Shown: positions 17,477-27,295, counted from the first letter of the stretch. The stretch is 64,000 bases of DNA from Bradyrhizobium diazoefficiens (GCF_016612535.1 NZ_JAENXS010000001.1:1178001-1242000), one strand, 5' to 3'. Program-made: numbers and translations. The notes: generated from the sequence alone by a model not told the origin.

Positions 17477-18337
17477 CTAAACCGCCGTCGCCTTGGCAAA
17501 CTCCACATAGATCTCGCGCAGCCGCGCCGCCATCGGGCCGGGCTTGCCGTCGCCCACCTTCTTTCCATCGATCGCTACCACCGGCTGGACAAACAGCGAG
17601 GCCGACGTGGCAAAGGCCTCCTTGGCGGCGAGCGCTTCGGCGACCGTGAAGGACCGCTCTTCGACGCGGAGCTGGCGTTCTTCGGCGAGCGCGATCACGG
17701 CCTTGCGGGTGCAGCCCGGCAGGATCGCGTTGGAATTCTTGCGGGTGACGATGACGTCGTCCTGGGTCAGGATGAAGGCGGAGGACGAGCCGCCCTCGGT
17801 GACGTAGCCGTTTTCCAGCATCCAGGCCTCACCTGCGCCGGCTTCGGCCGCGGCCTGCTTCGCCAGCACCTGCGCGAGCAGCGCCACGCTCTTGATGTCG
17901 CGGCGCTCCCAGCGGATGTCGGGCACCGTGATGACGTTGATGCCGGTCTTGGCCGAGGCGGCGTTGATGATGTCCTTTTCGGAGGTGAACATCACCAGGC
18001 TCGACTTGACGTCACCCTTGGGGAACGGGAAATCGCGGCCCTTGTCGGCGCCACGCGTCACCTGGAGATAGACGAGGCCGCTTTCGAGCTTGTTGTGCGC
18101 GATGAGCTCCTTCTGGATCTCGGTGATGCGCTCGACCCTCTCCGGCAGATTCAAGCTGATCTCGCCGACCGAACGCTCCAGCCGCGCCAGGTGGGAGGCG
18201 TTGTCGACCAGCTTGCCGTCGAGCACGGCCGAGACCTCGTAGATGCCGTCGGCGAACAGGAAGCCGCGGTCGAGAACCGAGATCTTGGCATCCGAGAGCG
18301 GAACGAATGAGCCGTTGACGTAGGCGATCGAGTCCAA
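17477..18337 (-). CDS. dat: D-amino-acid aminotransferase (class IV PLP aminotransferase)
   Basis: 286 residues, matching D-alanine aminotransferase length. The PLP-binding lysine is K149 in RRDIKSVALL and the cofactor-ring glutamate is E181 in GYVTEGGSSSAF, both spaced as in Bacillus D-AAT (K145/E177). The DIKS..LL and GSSSAF forms favour D-AAT over branched-chain aminotransferase. The start is a TTG at 18337 with AGGAGA ten bases upstream; ATGs farther upstream fall inside a repeat. It interconverts D-alanine/2-keto acids with D-glutamate/pyruvate, useful in peptidoglycan precursor supply or D-amino-acid use. The upstream neighbour on the same strand is a glutamate/aspartate-type importer, but a 176-base gap with a repeat separates them. 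Confidence 0.88.
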   Translation of the reverse strand: MDSIAYVNGSFVPLSDAKISVLDRGFLFADGIYEVSAVLDGKLVDNASHLARLERSVGEISLNLPERVERITEIQKELIAHNKLESGLVYLQVTRGADKGRDFPFPKGDVKSSLVMFTSEKDIINAASAKTGINVITVPDIRWERRDIKSVALLAQVLAKQAAAEAGAGEAWMLENGYVTEGGSSSAFILTQDDVIVTRKNSNAILPGCTRKAVIALAEERQLRVEERSFTVAEALAAKEAFATSASLFVQPVVAIDGKKVGDGKPGPMAARLREIYVEFAKATAV

Positions 18338-18410
18338 GGCAGGTCTCCTGGCGGAAATGGGGATTGACCCGGTATAGGGGATTTGGCCAGCCCGATAAAC
18401 CCTGCTCTTC

Positions 18411-18506
18411 GTCATCCCGGGGCGCACGGAGCGCGAGCCCGGGATCCATGCTCCCGATGGTGGTGATGGATTCCGGGCCCGCGCCAAGAGCGCGTCCCGG
18501 AATGAC
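18411..18506. repeat. Palindromic intergenic repeat, GTCATCCCGG family
   Basis: Outer arms GTCATCCCGG and CCGGAATGAC enclose inner complementary GC-rich stems (GCGCACGGAGCGC and GCGCCAAGAGCGC). It lies between the aminotransferase and the ABC ATPase gene and could end or stabilise the importer transcript. Related GTCATGGCCGG arms occur at 43331. Confidence 0.75.
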
Positions 18507-18513
18507 AGCAGAG

Positions 18514-19245
<732 letters not shown>

Positions 19246-19253
19246 GACGGGCC

Positions 19254-19946
19254 CTAGCGAAGGATGGCGATGCGCGCCTGGAGGCGGCGGACGCCAAAGG
19301 ACGCGATGCAGGAAATGGTGAAGTAGACGACGGCAGCAAACAGGTACATCTCGACCAGACGGCCGTCGCGCTGCGCGACCTTGCTGGCCGCACCGAGGAA
19401 ATCCGTAATCGACAGCACATAAACCAGCGAGGTGTCCTGGAACAGCACGATGGTTTGCGTTATCAGCACCGGCAACATGTTGCGGAACGCCTGCGGCAGC
19501 ACGACGTAGCGCATGGTCTGGGCATAGGTGAGGCCGAGCGCGTTGGCCGCGGCGGGCTGGCCGCGCGAGATCGACTGGATGCCGGCGCGCATGATCTCGG
19601 AGAAATAGGCGGCCTCGAACATGATGAAGGTGATCAGCGAGGACGCGAAGGCGCCGACACTAATCGGCCGCGACGCACCCGTCACCCACTGCCCGATATA
19701 GGGCACCAGGAAGTAGAACCAGAAGATCACCAGCACCAGCGGCAGCGAGCGCATGAAGTCGACATAGACGCCGGCGATGCGCCCAAGCGTCTTGTAGCCG
19801 GACAGCCGCATCAGGGCGATCGCGGTGCCGAAGACGAGACCGCCGAGTGCCGCCAGCGCCGTCAGCATCAGCGTGAACGTCATGCCCTCCTTGAACAGAT
19901 AAGGCAGCGCACGGATGATGACGTCGAAATCGAAATTACCGAACAT
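19254..19946 (-). CDS. gltK: Glutamate/aspartate-type ABC transporter permease (GltK-like)
   Basis: 230 residues with four to five membrane helices. The family EAA-type loop reads [20 protein letters not shown] at about 145-164, and [20 protein letters not shown] just before it is typical of PAAT permeases. [18 protein letters not shown] marks a central helix. It is separated by four bases from the upstream permease gene and eight from the ATPase gene, so translation is probably coupled. Pairs with the GltJ-like permease as a heterodimer. Confidence 0.93.
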   Translation of the reverse strand: MFGNFDFDVIIRALPYLFKEGMTFTLMLTALAALGGLVFGTAIALMRLSGYKTLGRIAGVYVDFMRSLPLVLVIFWFYFLVPYIGQWVTGASRPISVGAFASSLITFIMFEAAYFSEIMRAGIQSISRGQPAAANALGLTYAQTMRYVVLPQAFRNMLPVLITQTIVLFQDTSLVYVLSITDFLGAASKVAQRDGRLVEMYLFAAVVYFTISCIASFGVRRLQARIAILR

Positions 19947-19950
19947 CGCT

Positions 19951-20682
19951 CTATTTCCCCGTGATGTAGCCGGGGATCGCGACCCAGCGCTCGAGGAAGC
20001 GCATCGCTGTCACGACGACGGCGTTGACGAGGAGATAGAGGATGGTCGCGGCCGTGAAGGCCTCGAACACCTGGAACGAAAATTCCTGCATCGACCGCGC
20101 CTCTCCGGTCAGCTCGATCAGGCCAATGGTGATGGCGACCGCCGTGTTCTTGATGGTGTTGAGGAACTCGGACGTCAGCGGTGGCAGGATGATGCGGAAG
20201 GCCATCGGCAGCAACACGTAGCGATAGCCCTGAAACGTGGTCAGGCCGAGCGCGGTCGCCGCCATCCTCTGCCCGCGCGGCAGCGAGCCGATTCCGGCCT
20301 GCAATTGTATCGCGACACGGGCCGACATGAAGAAGCCTATGCCGATCGCGGCGGTCCAGAATGGTGCGTTCGGCAATTGCTTCAGCCACAGGCCGGCACT
20401 CCTCGGCAGCAATTCCGGCAGCACGAAGAACCACAGGAACAGCTGCACCAGCAGCGGCATGTTGCGGAAGAACTCGACCCAGCAGAAGCCGATCCAGGAC
20501 GCGGTCTTCGATGGCAGCGTGCGCAGCACGCCGATGGCCGTACCGAAGATCAGCGCGATGATCCAGGCAAGCGCCGCCGTCTTCAGGGTCAGCACCAGTC
20601 CCGACAGCAGCATGTCGAGATAGGTGCCGGTCCCCATCGGGTTCGGCTCGAAGAAAATTCCCCAGTTCCAATGGTAGTTCAC
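19951..20682 (-). CDS. gltJ: Glutamate/aspartate-type ABC transporter permease (GltJ-like)
   Basis: 243 residues, polytopic. The opening MNYHWNWGIFFEPNPMGTGT, the segment FRNMPLLVQLFLWFFVLPEL and the EAA loop AATALGLTTFQGYRYVLLPM resemble E. coli GltJ. Gene order binding protein, J, K, L matches gltIJKL. It is 130 bases after the binding-protein gene, a gap containing a strong stem-loop (20746-20782). Confidence 0.92.
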   Translation of the reverse strand: MNYHWNWGIFFEPNPMGTGTYLDMLLSGLVLTLKTAALAWIIALIFGTAIGVLRTLPSKTASWIGFCWVEFFRNMPLLVQLFLWFFVLPELLPRSAGLWLKQLPNAPFWTAAIGIGFFMSARVAIQLQAGIGSLPRGQRMAATALGLTTFQGYRYVLLPMAFRIILPPLTSEFLNTIKNTAVAITIGLIELTGEARSMQEFSFQVFEAFTAATILYLLVNAVVVTAMRFLERWVAIPGYITGK

Positions 20683-20745
20683 GTGTCCCCCGCGCGAACG
20701 CGCCCATCACAGATGTCGTGAAATAGGTCTTGGGCGCCTATGCAA

Positions 20746-20782
20746 ATGTCCGGCCACTCTGGTGTCAAGAGCGGCCGGACAT
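20746..20782 (-). promoter_or_regulatory. Intra-operon stem-loop between binding-protein and permease genes
   Basis: ATGTCCGGCC (20746-20755) and GGCCGGACAT (20773-20782) are exact complements around a 17-base loop whose CTCT/AGAG can pair further. In the minus-strand transcript it lies after the gltI stop and before gltJ, without a T-run. Such hairpins commonly protect the binding-protein mRNA or cause partial termination, giving more binding protein than permease. Confidence 0.7.
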
Positions 20783-20812
20783 GATCTCGATCCCAGGGAT
20801 CGAGGTTTGATC

Positions 20813-21724
20813 TTACTTATAGTCGTCCGGGTTCGGCGAGTCCGAAGGTTTTGCGAACTCGTGCTTCAATTCGGGCGAGATCGGCGTGTTGAGGTTTAAC
20901 CCCTTCGGCGGGATTTTGGCCATGAACCATTTGTCGTAGATCTTCTCGCCCTCGCCGGAGGTGTAGAGCGCAGCGGTCGCGGCATCGACCACCTTCTTGA
21001 ACTGGGGGTCGTCCTTGCGCAGCATGATGCCGTAGGGCTCGGGCTTGGAGAACGCATCCTTGGAGATGACGTAGTCGCTCGGCGATTTCGAACCGGCAAC
21101 GAGGCTCGCGAGCAAAATGTCGTCCATGACGAAGGCGACCGCGCGGTCGGTCTCGACCATCAGGAAGGCTTCGGCGTGGTCCTTGGCCGGTATGATATTG
21201 GCGCCGAGCCCTTTCGCGACGTTGGCCTCGGTCAGCTGCTTGATGTTGGTGGTTCCGGCGGTGGAAACCACCGTCTTGCCCTTGAGGTCGTCGATCGATT
21301 TCAGTCCGCTCGACTTCTTGAAGACGTAGCGGCTTGCGGTCAGGAAGTGGGTGTTGGTGAAGGCGACCTGCTTCTGGCGCTCGGCATTGTTGGTGGTCGA
21401 GCCGCATTCGAGGTCGATGGTGCCGTTCGCCATCAGCGGAATACGCGTTGCCGAGGTTACCGGATTGAGCTTCACCTCGAGCTTGTCGAGCTTGAGCTCC
21501 TTCTTCACGGCGTCGACGATCTTGTAGCAGATGTCCATCGCGAACCCGATGGGCTTCTGGTTGTCGTCGAGATAAGAGAACGGGATGGACGAGTCGCGGA
21601 AGCCGAGCGTGATCGCGCCGGTGTCCTTGATGTTCTTCAGCGTGCCGGTGAGCTCCTCGGCCCCAGCCTGGCTCATGGCAAAGGTCGCGACGAGCGCGAG
21701 GCCGACGTGACGGAAATGTTTCAC
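20813..21724 (-). CDS. gltI: Glutamate/aspartate-type periplasmic amino-acid-binding protein
   Basis: 303 residues. Signal peptide at about 1-22 (FRHVGLALVATFAMSQAGA). The mature bacterial extracellular solute-binding (family 3) protein begins LTGTLKNIKDTGAITLGFRD; further family words are GFAMDICYKIVDAVKKEL, NGTIDLECGSTTNNAERQKQ and EPYGIMLRKDDPQFKKVVD, all close to GltI. It delivers glutamate or aspartate (or related acidic amino acids) to the permeases encoded downstream. AGGGGAGAAAAAG lies just before the ATG. First gene of the operon 21724 to 18514. Confidence 0.93.
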   Translation of the reverse strand: MKHFRHVGLALVATFAMSQAGAEELTGTLKNIKDTGAITLGFRDSSIPFSYLDDNQKPIGFAMDICYKIVDAVKKELKLDKLEVKLNPVTSATRIPLMANGTIDLECGSTTNNAERQKQVAFTNTHFLTASRYVFKKSSGLKSIDDLKGKTVVSTAGTTNIKQLTEANVAKGLGANIIPAKDHAEAFLMVETDRAVAFVMDDILLASLVAGSKSPSDYVISKDAFSKPEPYGIMLRKDDPQFKKVVDAATAALYTSGEGEKIYDKWFMAKIPPKGLNLNTPISPELKHEFAKPSDSPNPDDYK

Positions 21725-21821
21725 TTTTTCTCCCCTTTCAGGATGATGCGGCCGGATGCAAGCACAAATCAGGCCGGATTAGAATGTAACTTTCGGCGGG
21801 ATAGCGGCTCAGGTTAACGGC

Positions 21822-23207
21822 TCAGGTGAGTGGCTTGGGCAATTCCCCGAGATCCCAGAACAGCCCGGCCATCACCGTCAAGGCCTCTTCGGTCAAGGGC
21901 AGCAGGATGTGTTCATTGGGCGCATGCTGGGAACAGCCGGGATACGAGTGCGGGACCCAGATGGTCGGCAAGCCGAGGATCTCGGAAAACACGTCGTTCG
22001 GCAGCGAGCCGCCGAAGTTCGGCAGCACCGCCGGCACCTTTCCGGTGGTCTCCCTCACCGAATCCGCAGCCCATTTGATCCAGGGGCTGTCGAAGTCGGT
22101 GCGCGAGGCGGCAAAGCTCTGTGCCGACCGCACCTCGACCATCGGAAAGCCGCGTCCGACCAGATGCGCGCGAACGGCGTCGATCAGGCCATCAACCTTG
22201 GTCCCAACCACGAAACGCAGTTGCAGCACGGCATTGGCGTGACCGGGAATGGCGTTCGCCGGCTTCCCGATATTGCCCGATGACATCGCCAGCACTTCGA
22301 GCGTGTTCCAGGCATAGAGCCGCTCGGCCGCGGACAGCCCTTCCTCGCCCCAATTCTCGGCAAGCGCGGGCTCGTCTTCAGTCGGCACCACCTGCACATC
22401 GGCAAGATAGCTGCGGATCTGATTGGTGAGCCGCGGCGGCTTCAGCGCCTCGAGCTGGAGGCGGCCATGGCCGTCGACCAGCGTCGAAATCGCGTTGACC
22501 AGAATGGTCGCGGGGTTGGCGAGCACGCCGCCCCAATTGCCGGAATGATGCCCGCCATCGCGCAGATTCACGTCGAGATGGATGCGGATGCCGCCACGGC
22601 AACCGAGGAACAGCGTCGGCCGATCCGCTGACAAACGGGGTCCGTCGGAGGCCATGAACAGATCGGCCTTGAGCGCGTCGCGATTGAGATCACAGACCTT
22701 GCCGAGATCGGGCGAGCCGATCTCCTCGCCCATCTCGACGATGAACTTGGCGTTGAAGCCGAGCTTGCCGCCGCGGGCCTCGCGCACTGCGCGGAGCGCG
22801 GCCATGTTGATGCTGTGCTGCCCCTTGTTGTCGGCAGTGCCGCGGCCGTAAACGCGCGTGCCTGCCGTCGTCGTGCGCCAGGGATCGCGGCCGTCGCGCC
22901 ACTCGCCCTCCATGCCGTCGACGACATCGCCATGGCCGTAGATCAGCACGGTCGGCGCCGACGCGCTCTCATGATGCTCGGCAAACAGGAACGGCGCCTT
23001 GCCGCTCGGGGATTCGACCAGGCGGCTGGTAAAATCGAGCGCAGCAAAAGCAGGCTGCATTTCCTGTTCCAGATAGGCACGCAGCTCAGGGCCGCGCGAC
23101 GGATTCTGGCTCTCGGTCTTGAAGGCGACGCGGCGGTCGAGTTCAGCGAGAAACGCACCGGATTTGAAGTCGTCCCGGGCGCGGGCGATGGCGTCGGCTC
23201 TGGTCAT
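21822..23207 (-). CDS. M20 family metallopeptidase (dipeptidase/deacetylase type)
   Basis: 461 residues. Metal ligands are recognisable: H and D in VLIYGHGDVVDG, D in YGRGTADNKGQHSIN, the paired glutamates in EMGEEIGSPD, and a C-terminal histidine in PTIWVPHSYPGCSQHAPNEH. A lid/dimerisation domain lies in the middle. Family members hydrolyse dipeptides or N-acyl amino acids in the cytoplasm with two zinc ions. ATG 23207 is preferred; a TTG at 23222 would add five residues and neither has a strong ribosome site. It lies behind the gltIJKL operon in the same direction, so a link with amino-acid uptake is plausible. Confidence 0.9.
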   Translation of the reverse strand: MTRADAIARARDDFKSGAFLAELDRRVAFKTESQNPSRGPELRAYLEQEMQPAFAALDFTSRLVESPSGKAPFLFAEHHESASAPTVLIYGHGDVVDGMEGEWRDGRDPWRTTTAGTRVYGRGTADNKGQHSINMAALRAVREARGGKLGFNAKFIVEMGEEIGSPDLGKVCDLNRDALKADLFMASDGPRLSADRPTLFLGCRGGIRIHLDVNLRDGGHHSGNWGGVLANPATILVNAISTLVDGHGRLQLEALKPPRLTNQIRSYLADVQVVPTEDEPALAENWGEEGLSAAERLYAWNTLEVLAMSSGNIGKPANAIPGHANAVLQLRFVVGTKVDGLIDAVRAHLVGRGFPMVEVRSAQSFAASRTDFDSPWIKWAADSVRETTGKVPAVLPNFGGSLPNDVFSEILGLPTIWVPHSYPGCSQHAPNEHILLPLTEEALTVMAGLFWDLGELPKPLT

Positions 23208-23365
23208 TGGTATCGTTTTCAACGTCTTGGAACGAGGCAGCGTAGCGAGCCACGCAGGCGTTCGAAAGTGGCGGGACTTGCGATTTCGTTCTTGCTCTCT
23301 TGAGATTGGCTTGCCAAGGGCTGTAGCCCACCGATTTTGGCCTTGCCAACGTCAAGCCTTTCTAG

Positions 23366-23435
23366 GATTGGCCATTGCAAAGGGCCAATCATATGCAAGA
23401 ACTTCGCCAGATTGTGCAAGAACTTCGCCAGATTG
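23366..23435. repeat. 8-bp palindrome followed by a 21-bp tandem duplication
   Basis: GATTGGCC (23366-23373) and GGCCAATC (23383-23390) form an exact inverted repeat with a nine-base spacer. Immediately after it a 21-base unit beginning TGCAAGAACTTCGCCAG is repeated twice exactly (23394-23414 and 23415-23435). Both lie in the promoter region of the monooxygenase gene at 23490. The palindrome is a possible operator; the duplication looks recent because the copies are identical. Confidence 0.7.
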
Positions 23436-23489
23436 GGGCGCACGTCTATCATTCGAAGAGCGCCCGGTACAGGGCGCCGGGGGACCAGC

Positions 23490-24869
23490 ATGGCCAAGCA
23501 GATCAGGCTCAACGCGTTTGCGATGAATTGTGTTGCGCATCAATCACCGGGGTTGTGGACCCATCCGCGCGATCGCACCGCCGAGTATAACCGCCTGCCC
23601 TACTGGATCGACCTCGCCAAGACGCTGGAACGCGGCCGTTTCGACGGGCTGTTCCTGGCCGACGTGCTCGGCGTCTATGACGTCTATGGCAACAGCCCTG
23701 ACGCAGCCTTGCGCAATGCAACACAGACGCCATCGAACGAGCCGCTGCTGTTGCTCTCGGCGATGGCGGCGGTGACGCAAAATCTCGGGTTCGGCGTCAC
23801 GAGCAACCTCTCTTTCGAGCCGCCCTACCCGTTCGCGCGGCGGATGTCGACGCTCGATCATCTCACCGAGGGCCGCATCGGCTGGAACGTCGTCACCGGC
23901 TATCTCGACAGCGCCGCGCGCGGCGCTGGCAAGGAGAAGCAGGTCGGGCATGACGATCGCTACGACATCGCCGACGAATACATGGAGGTGGTCTACAAAC
24001 TCTGGGAAGGCAGCTGGGAGGACGACGCGGTGCAGCGCGACCGCCAGCGCGGCATCTTCACCGACCCCAGCAAGGTTCATCGCGTCAACCACGAGGGTGA
24101 GCATTACCGCATCAACAACACCATCCACCTCAGCGAACCGTCGCCGCAGCGTACGCCGGTGCTGTACCAGGCCGGCACCTCGCCGCGCGGGCGGCAGTTC
24201 GCGGCGAAGCATGCCGAATGCGTGTTCATGTCGGGACCGTCGGCCAAGATCATTGCGCCGCGGGTCTCCGCGATCCGCCAGGAGGCTGCCGCGCTCGGCC
24301 GCAACCCAGCCGAGATCCTCATGTTCAACATGATGACGATCATCCTCGGCAACACGGAAGCCGAAGCGGCGGCGAAACATGCCGACTACCGATCGCATAT
24401 CAGTCCGGAAGGCGCCCTCGCCCTGATGTCGGGTTGGACCGGCGTCGACTTCTCCGGCTACGAGCTCGACCAGCAGGTCCGCCACGTCCAGAATGACGCC
24501 GGCCGCAGCGCGCTGGACAACGTCACGCGCGCTGATCCCGATCGCGTCTGGACCGTGCGCGACGTCATCGAACATGTCGGCATCGGCGGGGCCGGTCCGG
24601 TCGTGGTGGGCACACCGGAGAGCGTCGCCGACAAGATTGAGGATTGGTTCGAGAAGACTGACGTCGACGGCCTCAACGTCGCCTTCGCGATCTCGCCCGG
24701 CGATTTCGAGGACATCGCCGACATGCTGGTGCCGGAGCTGACCAAGCGCGGGCGGTACAAGCCGGAATATGCGAAAGGCACACTGCGGGAGAAGCTGTTT
24801 GGCCACGGCCGCGCAAGGCTCGGCACTCCGCATCCGGCTGCGGGGTATCGGGTGGGAAAGACGGAGTAA
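23490..24869 (+). CDS. LLM-class flavin-dependent monooxygenase (NtaA/SnaA/DszA type), second copy
   Basis: 459 residues. Family words include FDGLFLADVLGVYDVYGNSP near 50, LTEGRIGWNVVTGYLDSAAR near 122, HDDRYDIADEYMEVVYKLWE near 152 and RTPVLYQAGTSPRGRQFAA. Uses FMNH2 and oxygen. It is more typical of the SnaA/DszA lineage than the copy at 2284, which has a shorter N-terminus. ATG 23490 follows GGGGGA; a longer in-frame start at 23337 would run through the tandem repeat. It stands alone, so no pathway can be assigned. Confidence 0.9.
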   Translation: MAKQIRLNAFAMNCVAHQSPGLWTHPRDRTAEYNRLPYWIDLAKTLERGRFDGLFLADVLGVYDVYGNSPDAALRNATQTPSNEPLLLLSAMAAVTQNLGFGVTSNLSFEPPYPFARRMSTLDHLTEGRIGWNVVTGYLDSAARGAGKEKQVGHDDRYDIADEYMEVVYKLWEGSWEDDAVQRDRQRGIFTDPSKVHRVNHEGEHYRINNTIHLSEPSPQRTPVLYQAGTSPRGRQFAAKHAECVFMSGPSAKIIAPRVSAIRQEAAALGRNPAEILMFNMMTIILGNTEAEAAAKHADYRSHISPEGALALMSGWTGVDFSGYELDQQVRHVQNDAGRSALDNVTRADPDRVWTVRDVIEHVGIGGAGPVVVGTPESVADKIEDWFEKTDVDGLNVAFAISPGDFEDIADMLVPELTKRGRYKPEYAKGTLREKLFGHGRARLGTPHPAAGYRVGKTE

Positions 24870-24887
24870 GACAGCGCCACATCATCG

Positions 24888-25048
24888 GTGTCGTCCCGGC
24901 CGAAGCCGGCGGAAGCCGGGACCCGTAGCCACAGGGAGTGGTTTGGCGAAGGCTCGTTGTTCGGGATTAGCATCACCCGCGATCGATAGATCACGCGGTA
25001 TGGGCCCCGGCCCCCCGTGCGCAATTGCGCACTAGGCCGGGACGACAC
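24888..25048. repeat. Palindromic intergenic repeat, GTGTCGTCCCGGCC arms
   Basis: GTGTCGTCCCGGCC (24888-24901) and GGCCGGGACGACAC (25035-25048) are exact 14-base reverse complements about 130 bases apart, with smaller complementary stems inside (GGCGGAAGCC; GCGCAATTGCGC). It fills the gap between convergent genes, as expected of a dispersed REP-like element. Confidence 0.8.
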
Positions 25049-25065
25049 TGGAAAGCCGTGTGCGT

Positions 25066-26727
25066 CTACACCTTCCCGTCCACCATCACCTCGATCAGCT
25101 TGGTCCCCGGCCGACCAAACGCCGACGCCAGCGTCGCCTTCAGCTCGCGGGGATCGCTGATCTTGATCGCCTCGCATCCCAGCGCCTTGGCGACGCCGGC
25201 GAAGTCCACGGGCGGATCGACGAAATCCATGCCGACGTAATTGTCGTCGCCATGGAAGGCGAGCAGGCGCTGCTTGATGATGCGATAGCCGCCGTTGTTG
25301 GCGATGACGACGTTGAGCGGCAGCTTGTGATGCGCGGCCGTCCACAGCGACTGGATCGAATACATGGCGCTGCCATCGCCCGAGAAGCACACGACGGGGC
25401 GATCCGGATTGGCGATGCTGGCGCCAACTGACGCCGGCAGGCCCCAGCCGATGCCGCCGGAGGCGAGACCGTGATAGCCGAAGCGGTCGCGATGCGCGCG
25501 GAGCGCCGTGATCTGGCGGCTGGAGGTGAGGCCTTCGTCGACGAGGATGGCGTTGCCGGGCATCGCCTCGACCATTTGTAACACCAGCCAGTCCGGATCG
25601 ATCGGCGTGCGGCCGGCGCTCTTGCCGATCTGCTCCACCAGCGCGGCGCGCCGCGCAGTCCAGTTCTTCGGCGCAAGCTCGGCGAGGCGCTGCTTGGCGC
25701 GCCGCGCCAGCGCGGCGCCGCCCATCTCCTTGAGCATCGGGATCAACGCGCGCAGCGTTTCCTTGAGATCCGCCTTGAGCGCGATCTCGGCGCCGTAATT
25801 CTTGGCGATCTCCCAATCGACGAGGCCGACCTGCACCATGCCGAGACCGTCCGGCAGCGCGTCGACCTCGCTATAGACTGACATCCGCAGGGGATCGCCG
25901 CCGAGCGCGATCAGGAGATCGTAGGGCGCGAGCGTATCGCGCGCGACCTTCTGCGCGCGGGCCAGCGTACCAACGAAGCTCGGACTCTCCGACAGGAAGT
26001 GCGAGCCGTAAGGCGTCGAGGACTGATAGGCCGCGGCGCCCAGCAGCTCGGCAAGTTCGGCGGTCTCCTTTAGCGCATCGCTCTTGACCACCTCGTCCAT
26101 GGTGACGATGACAGGGTGCTCGGCCTTCAGCAGCCGCGCGGCAAATGCCCTCAGCGCCTCATCGGATGGTCTTGTGCGCGCGTCAATGCGCGTGGAGCGG
26201 CCGAGATCGATACCGGCTTCGCTGTTGAGGATGTCGCCGGGCAGCGAGATGAACACCGGTCCGGTCGGCGGCGTCATCGCGACCTTGGCAGCGCGACGCA
26301 CGATGCGCGGCAGATCCTCAAGCCGCGTCACCTCGACCGCCCATTTCACCAGCGGCTCGGCCATACGCACCAGCGGACCATACAGCACCGGCTCCATCAG
26401 GCCGTGGCCCTGCTCCTGCTGGCCCGCGGTCAGAATCATCGGCGTGCCCGTGAACTGGGCGTTGTAGAGCGAGCCCATCGCGTTGCCGAGGCCGGGCGCG
26501 ACATGGACGTTGCAGGCGACGAGTTTGCCGGAGGCGCGGCTGTAACCGTCCGCGATCGCCACCACCAGGCTCTCCTGCATCGCCATCACATAAGTGAGAT
26601 CAGGATGGTCCTTCAGCGCATGCATGATCGGCAGCTCGGTGGTGCCGGGATTGCCGAACAGGTGCGTGATGCCCTCGTTCTTGAGCAGCGCGAGAAAGGC
26701 GGAGCGGCCGGTGATCTTGTTCTTCAT
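25066..26727 (-). CDS. Thiamine-pyrophosphate enzyme, benzoylformate decarboxylase/acetolactate synthase-like
   Basis: 553 residues with the three TPP-enzyme domains. The pyrimidine domain has FGNPGTTELP and the activating glutamate in MAMQESLVVAIADGYSRASG; the TPP domain carries the Mg-binding motif from FSGDGSAMYSIQSLW (about 445) to VVIANNGGYR. FGNPGTTELP is the form found in benzoylformate decarboxylase and relatives. The FAD-domain features of true acetolactate synthase are not obvious. ATG 26727 has GGAGGAAAC directly upstream; longer starts lack one. Probable 2-keto-acid decarboxylase or ligase; substrate unknown. A mandelate-racemase-like gene (44987) and an aldehyde dehydrogenase (29134) elsewhere in the window would fit a mandelate-type route, but they are not linked. 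Confidence 0.85.
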   Translation of the reverse strand: MKNKITGRSAFLALLKNEGITHLFGNPGTTELPIMHALKDHPDLTYVMAMQESLVVAIADGYSRASGKLVACNVHVAPGLGNAMGSLYNAQFTGTPMILTAGQQEQGHGLMEPVLYGPLVRMAEPLVKWAVEVTRLEDLPRIVRRAAKVAMTPPTGPVFISLPGDILNSEAGIDLGRSTRIDARTRPSDEALRAFAARLLKAEHPVIVTMDEVVKSDALKETAELAELLGAAAYQSSTPYGSHFLSESPSFVGTLARAQKVARDTLAPYDLLIALGGDPLRMSVYSEVDALPDGLGMVQVGLVDWEIAKNYGAEIALKADLKETLRALIPMLKEMGGAALARRAKQRLAELAPKNWTARRAALVEQIGKSAGRTPIDPDWLVLQMVEAMPGNAILVDEGLTSSRQITALRAHRDRFGYHGLASGGIGWGLPASVGASIANPDRPVVCFSGDGSAMYSIQSLWTAAHHKLPLNVVIANNGGYRIIKQRLLAFHGDDNYVGMDFVDPPVDFAGVAKALGCEAIKISDPRELKATLASAFGRPGTKLIEVMVDGKV

Positions 26728-26872
26728 GTTTCCTCCAGGCCCGGCGGACATTGCCGCAAGGACGCGACACATGATGGACGAAGTCGGAGGACACGCGCAA
26801 TGGACCGCGGTCATGGCTGCCTTGCACGCATGAGGAGAAGCTGGGAAGATGGGCCAAAGCTGGAGGACCGTC

Positions 26873-27295
26873 ATGGCTTACGATGAAGGCACCGCCGCAC
26901 GGGTTCGCAAGTTGCTGGCAAGCCAACGCCAGGTCGCGGAAAAGAAGATGATGGGCGGCCTTTGCTTCATGGTGGACAACGTCATGTGCTGCACCATAAG
27001 TGGCCGTGGCGGCATGCTGTTTCGTGTTGGCCCGGAGGCACATGCGAGCATGTTGAAAAAGCCACACACGAGCCCAATGGAAATGCGCGGGCGCATCATG
27101 ACCGGGTTCGTCCGGGTGTCTGATGAGGGCACGCGAACCGAGGCCGGGCTCAGGGCTTGGGTCAAGCGCGCGCTGGATTTCGTGGCAACGATGCCCGCCA
27201 AGCCGCCGGCGAAGAAGGCGCGCAAGGCAGGCCCGACGAGCACGAAGGCTAAAGCGCCTCCTCGCGGCCGAGTTCGAACGGGTCTTCGCCGCTAG
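26873..27295 (+). CDS. TfoX/Sxy N-terminal domain protein
   Basis: 140 residues. The TfoX-N domain reads VRKLLASQRQVAEKKMMGGL, CFMVDNVMCCTISGRGGML and GFVRVSDEGTRTEAGLRAWV; an alanine/lysine/proline-rich basic tail follows from about 110. In enterobacteria Sxy/TfoX assists CRP at competence genes, but these short stand-alone TfoX-N proteins are widespread in alphaproteobacteria and uncharacterised. GGAGGA lies seven bases before the ATG. The last 47 bases overlap the 3' end of the convergent GFA gene. Confidence 0.88.
   Translation: MAYDEGTAARVRKLLASQRQVAEKKMMGGLCFMVDNVMCCTISGRGGMLFRVGPEAHASMLKKPHTSPMEMRGRIMTGFVRVSDEGTRTEAGLRAWVKRALDFVATMPAKPPAKKARKAGPTSTKAKAPPRGRVRTGLRR

Noticed and set aside
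23544..24833. 429-codon open frame on the minus strand
   Set aside because: Antisense to the second LLM monooxygenase; composition is that of a GC-rich shadow frame.
26873..27295. Competence regulator role for the TfoX-domain protein
   Set aside because: Only the N-terminal domain is present and no competence genes or Sxy-type context are nearby.
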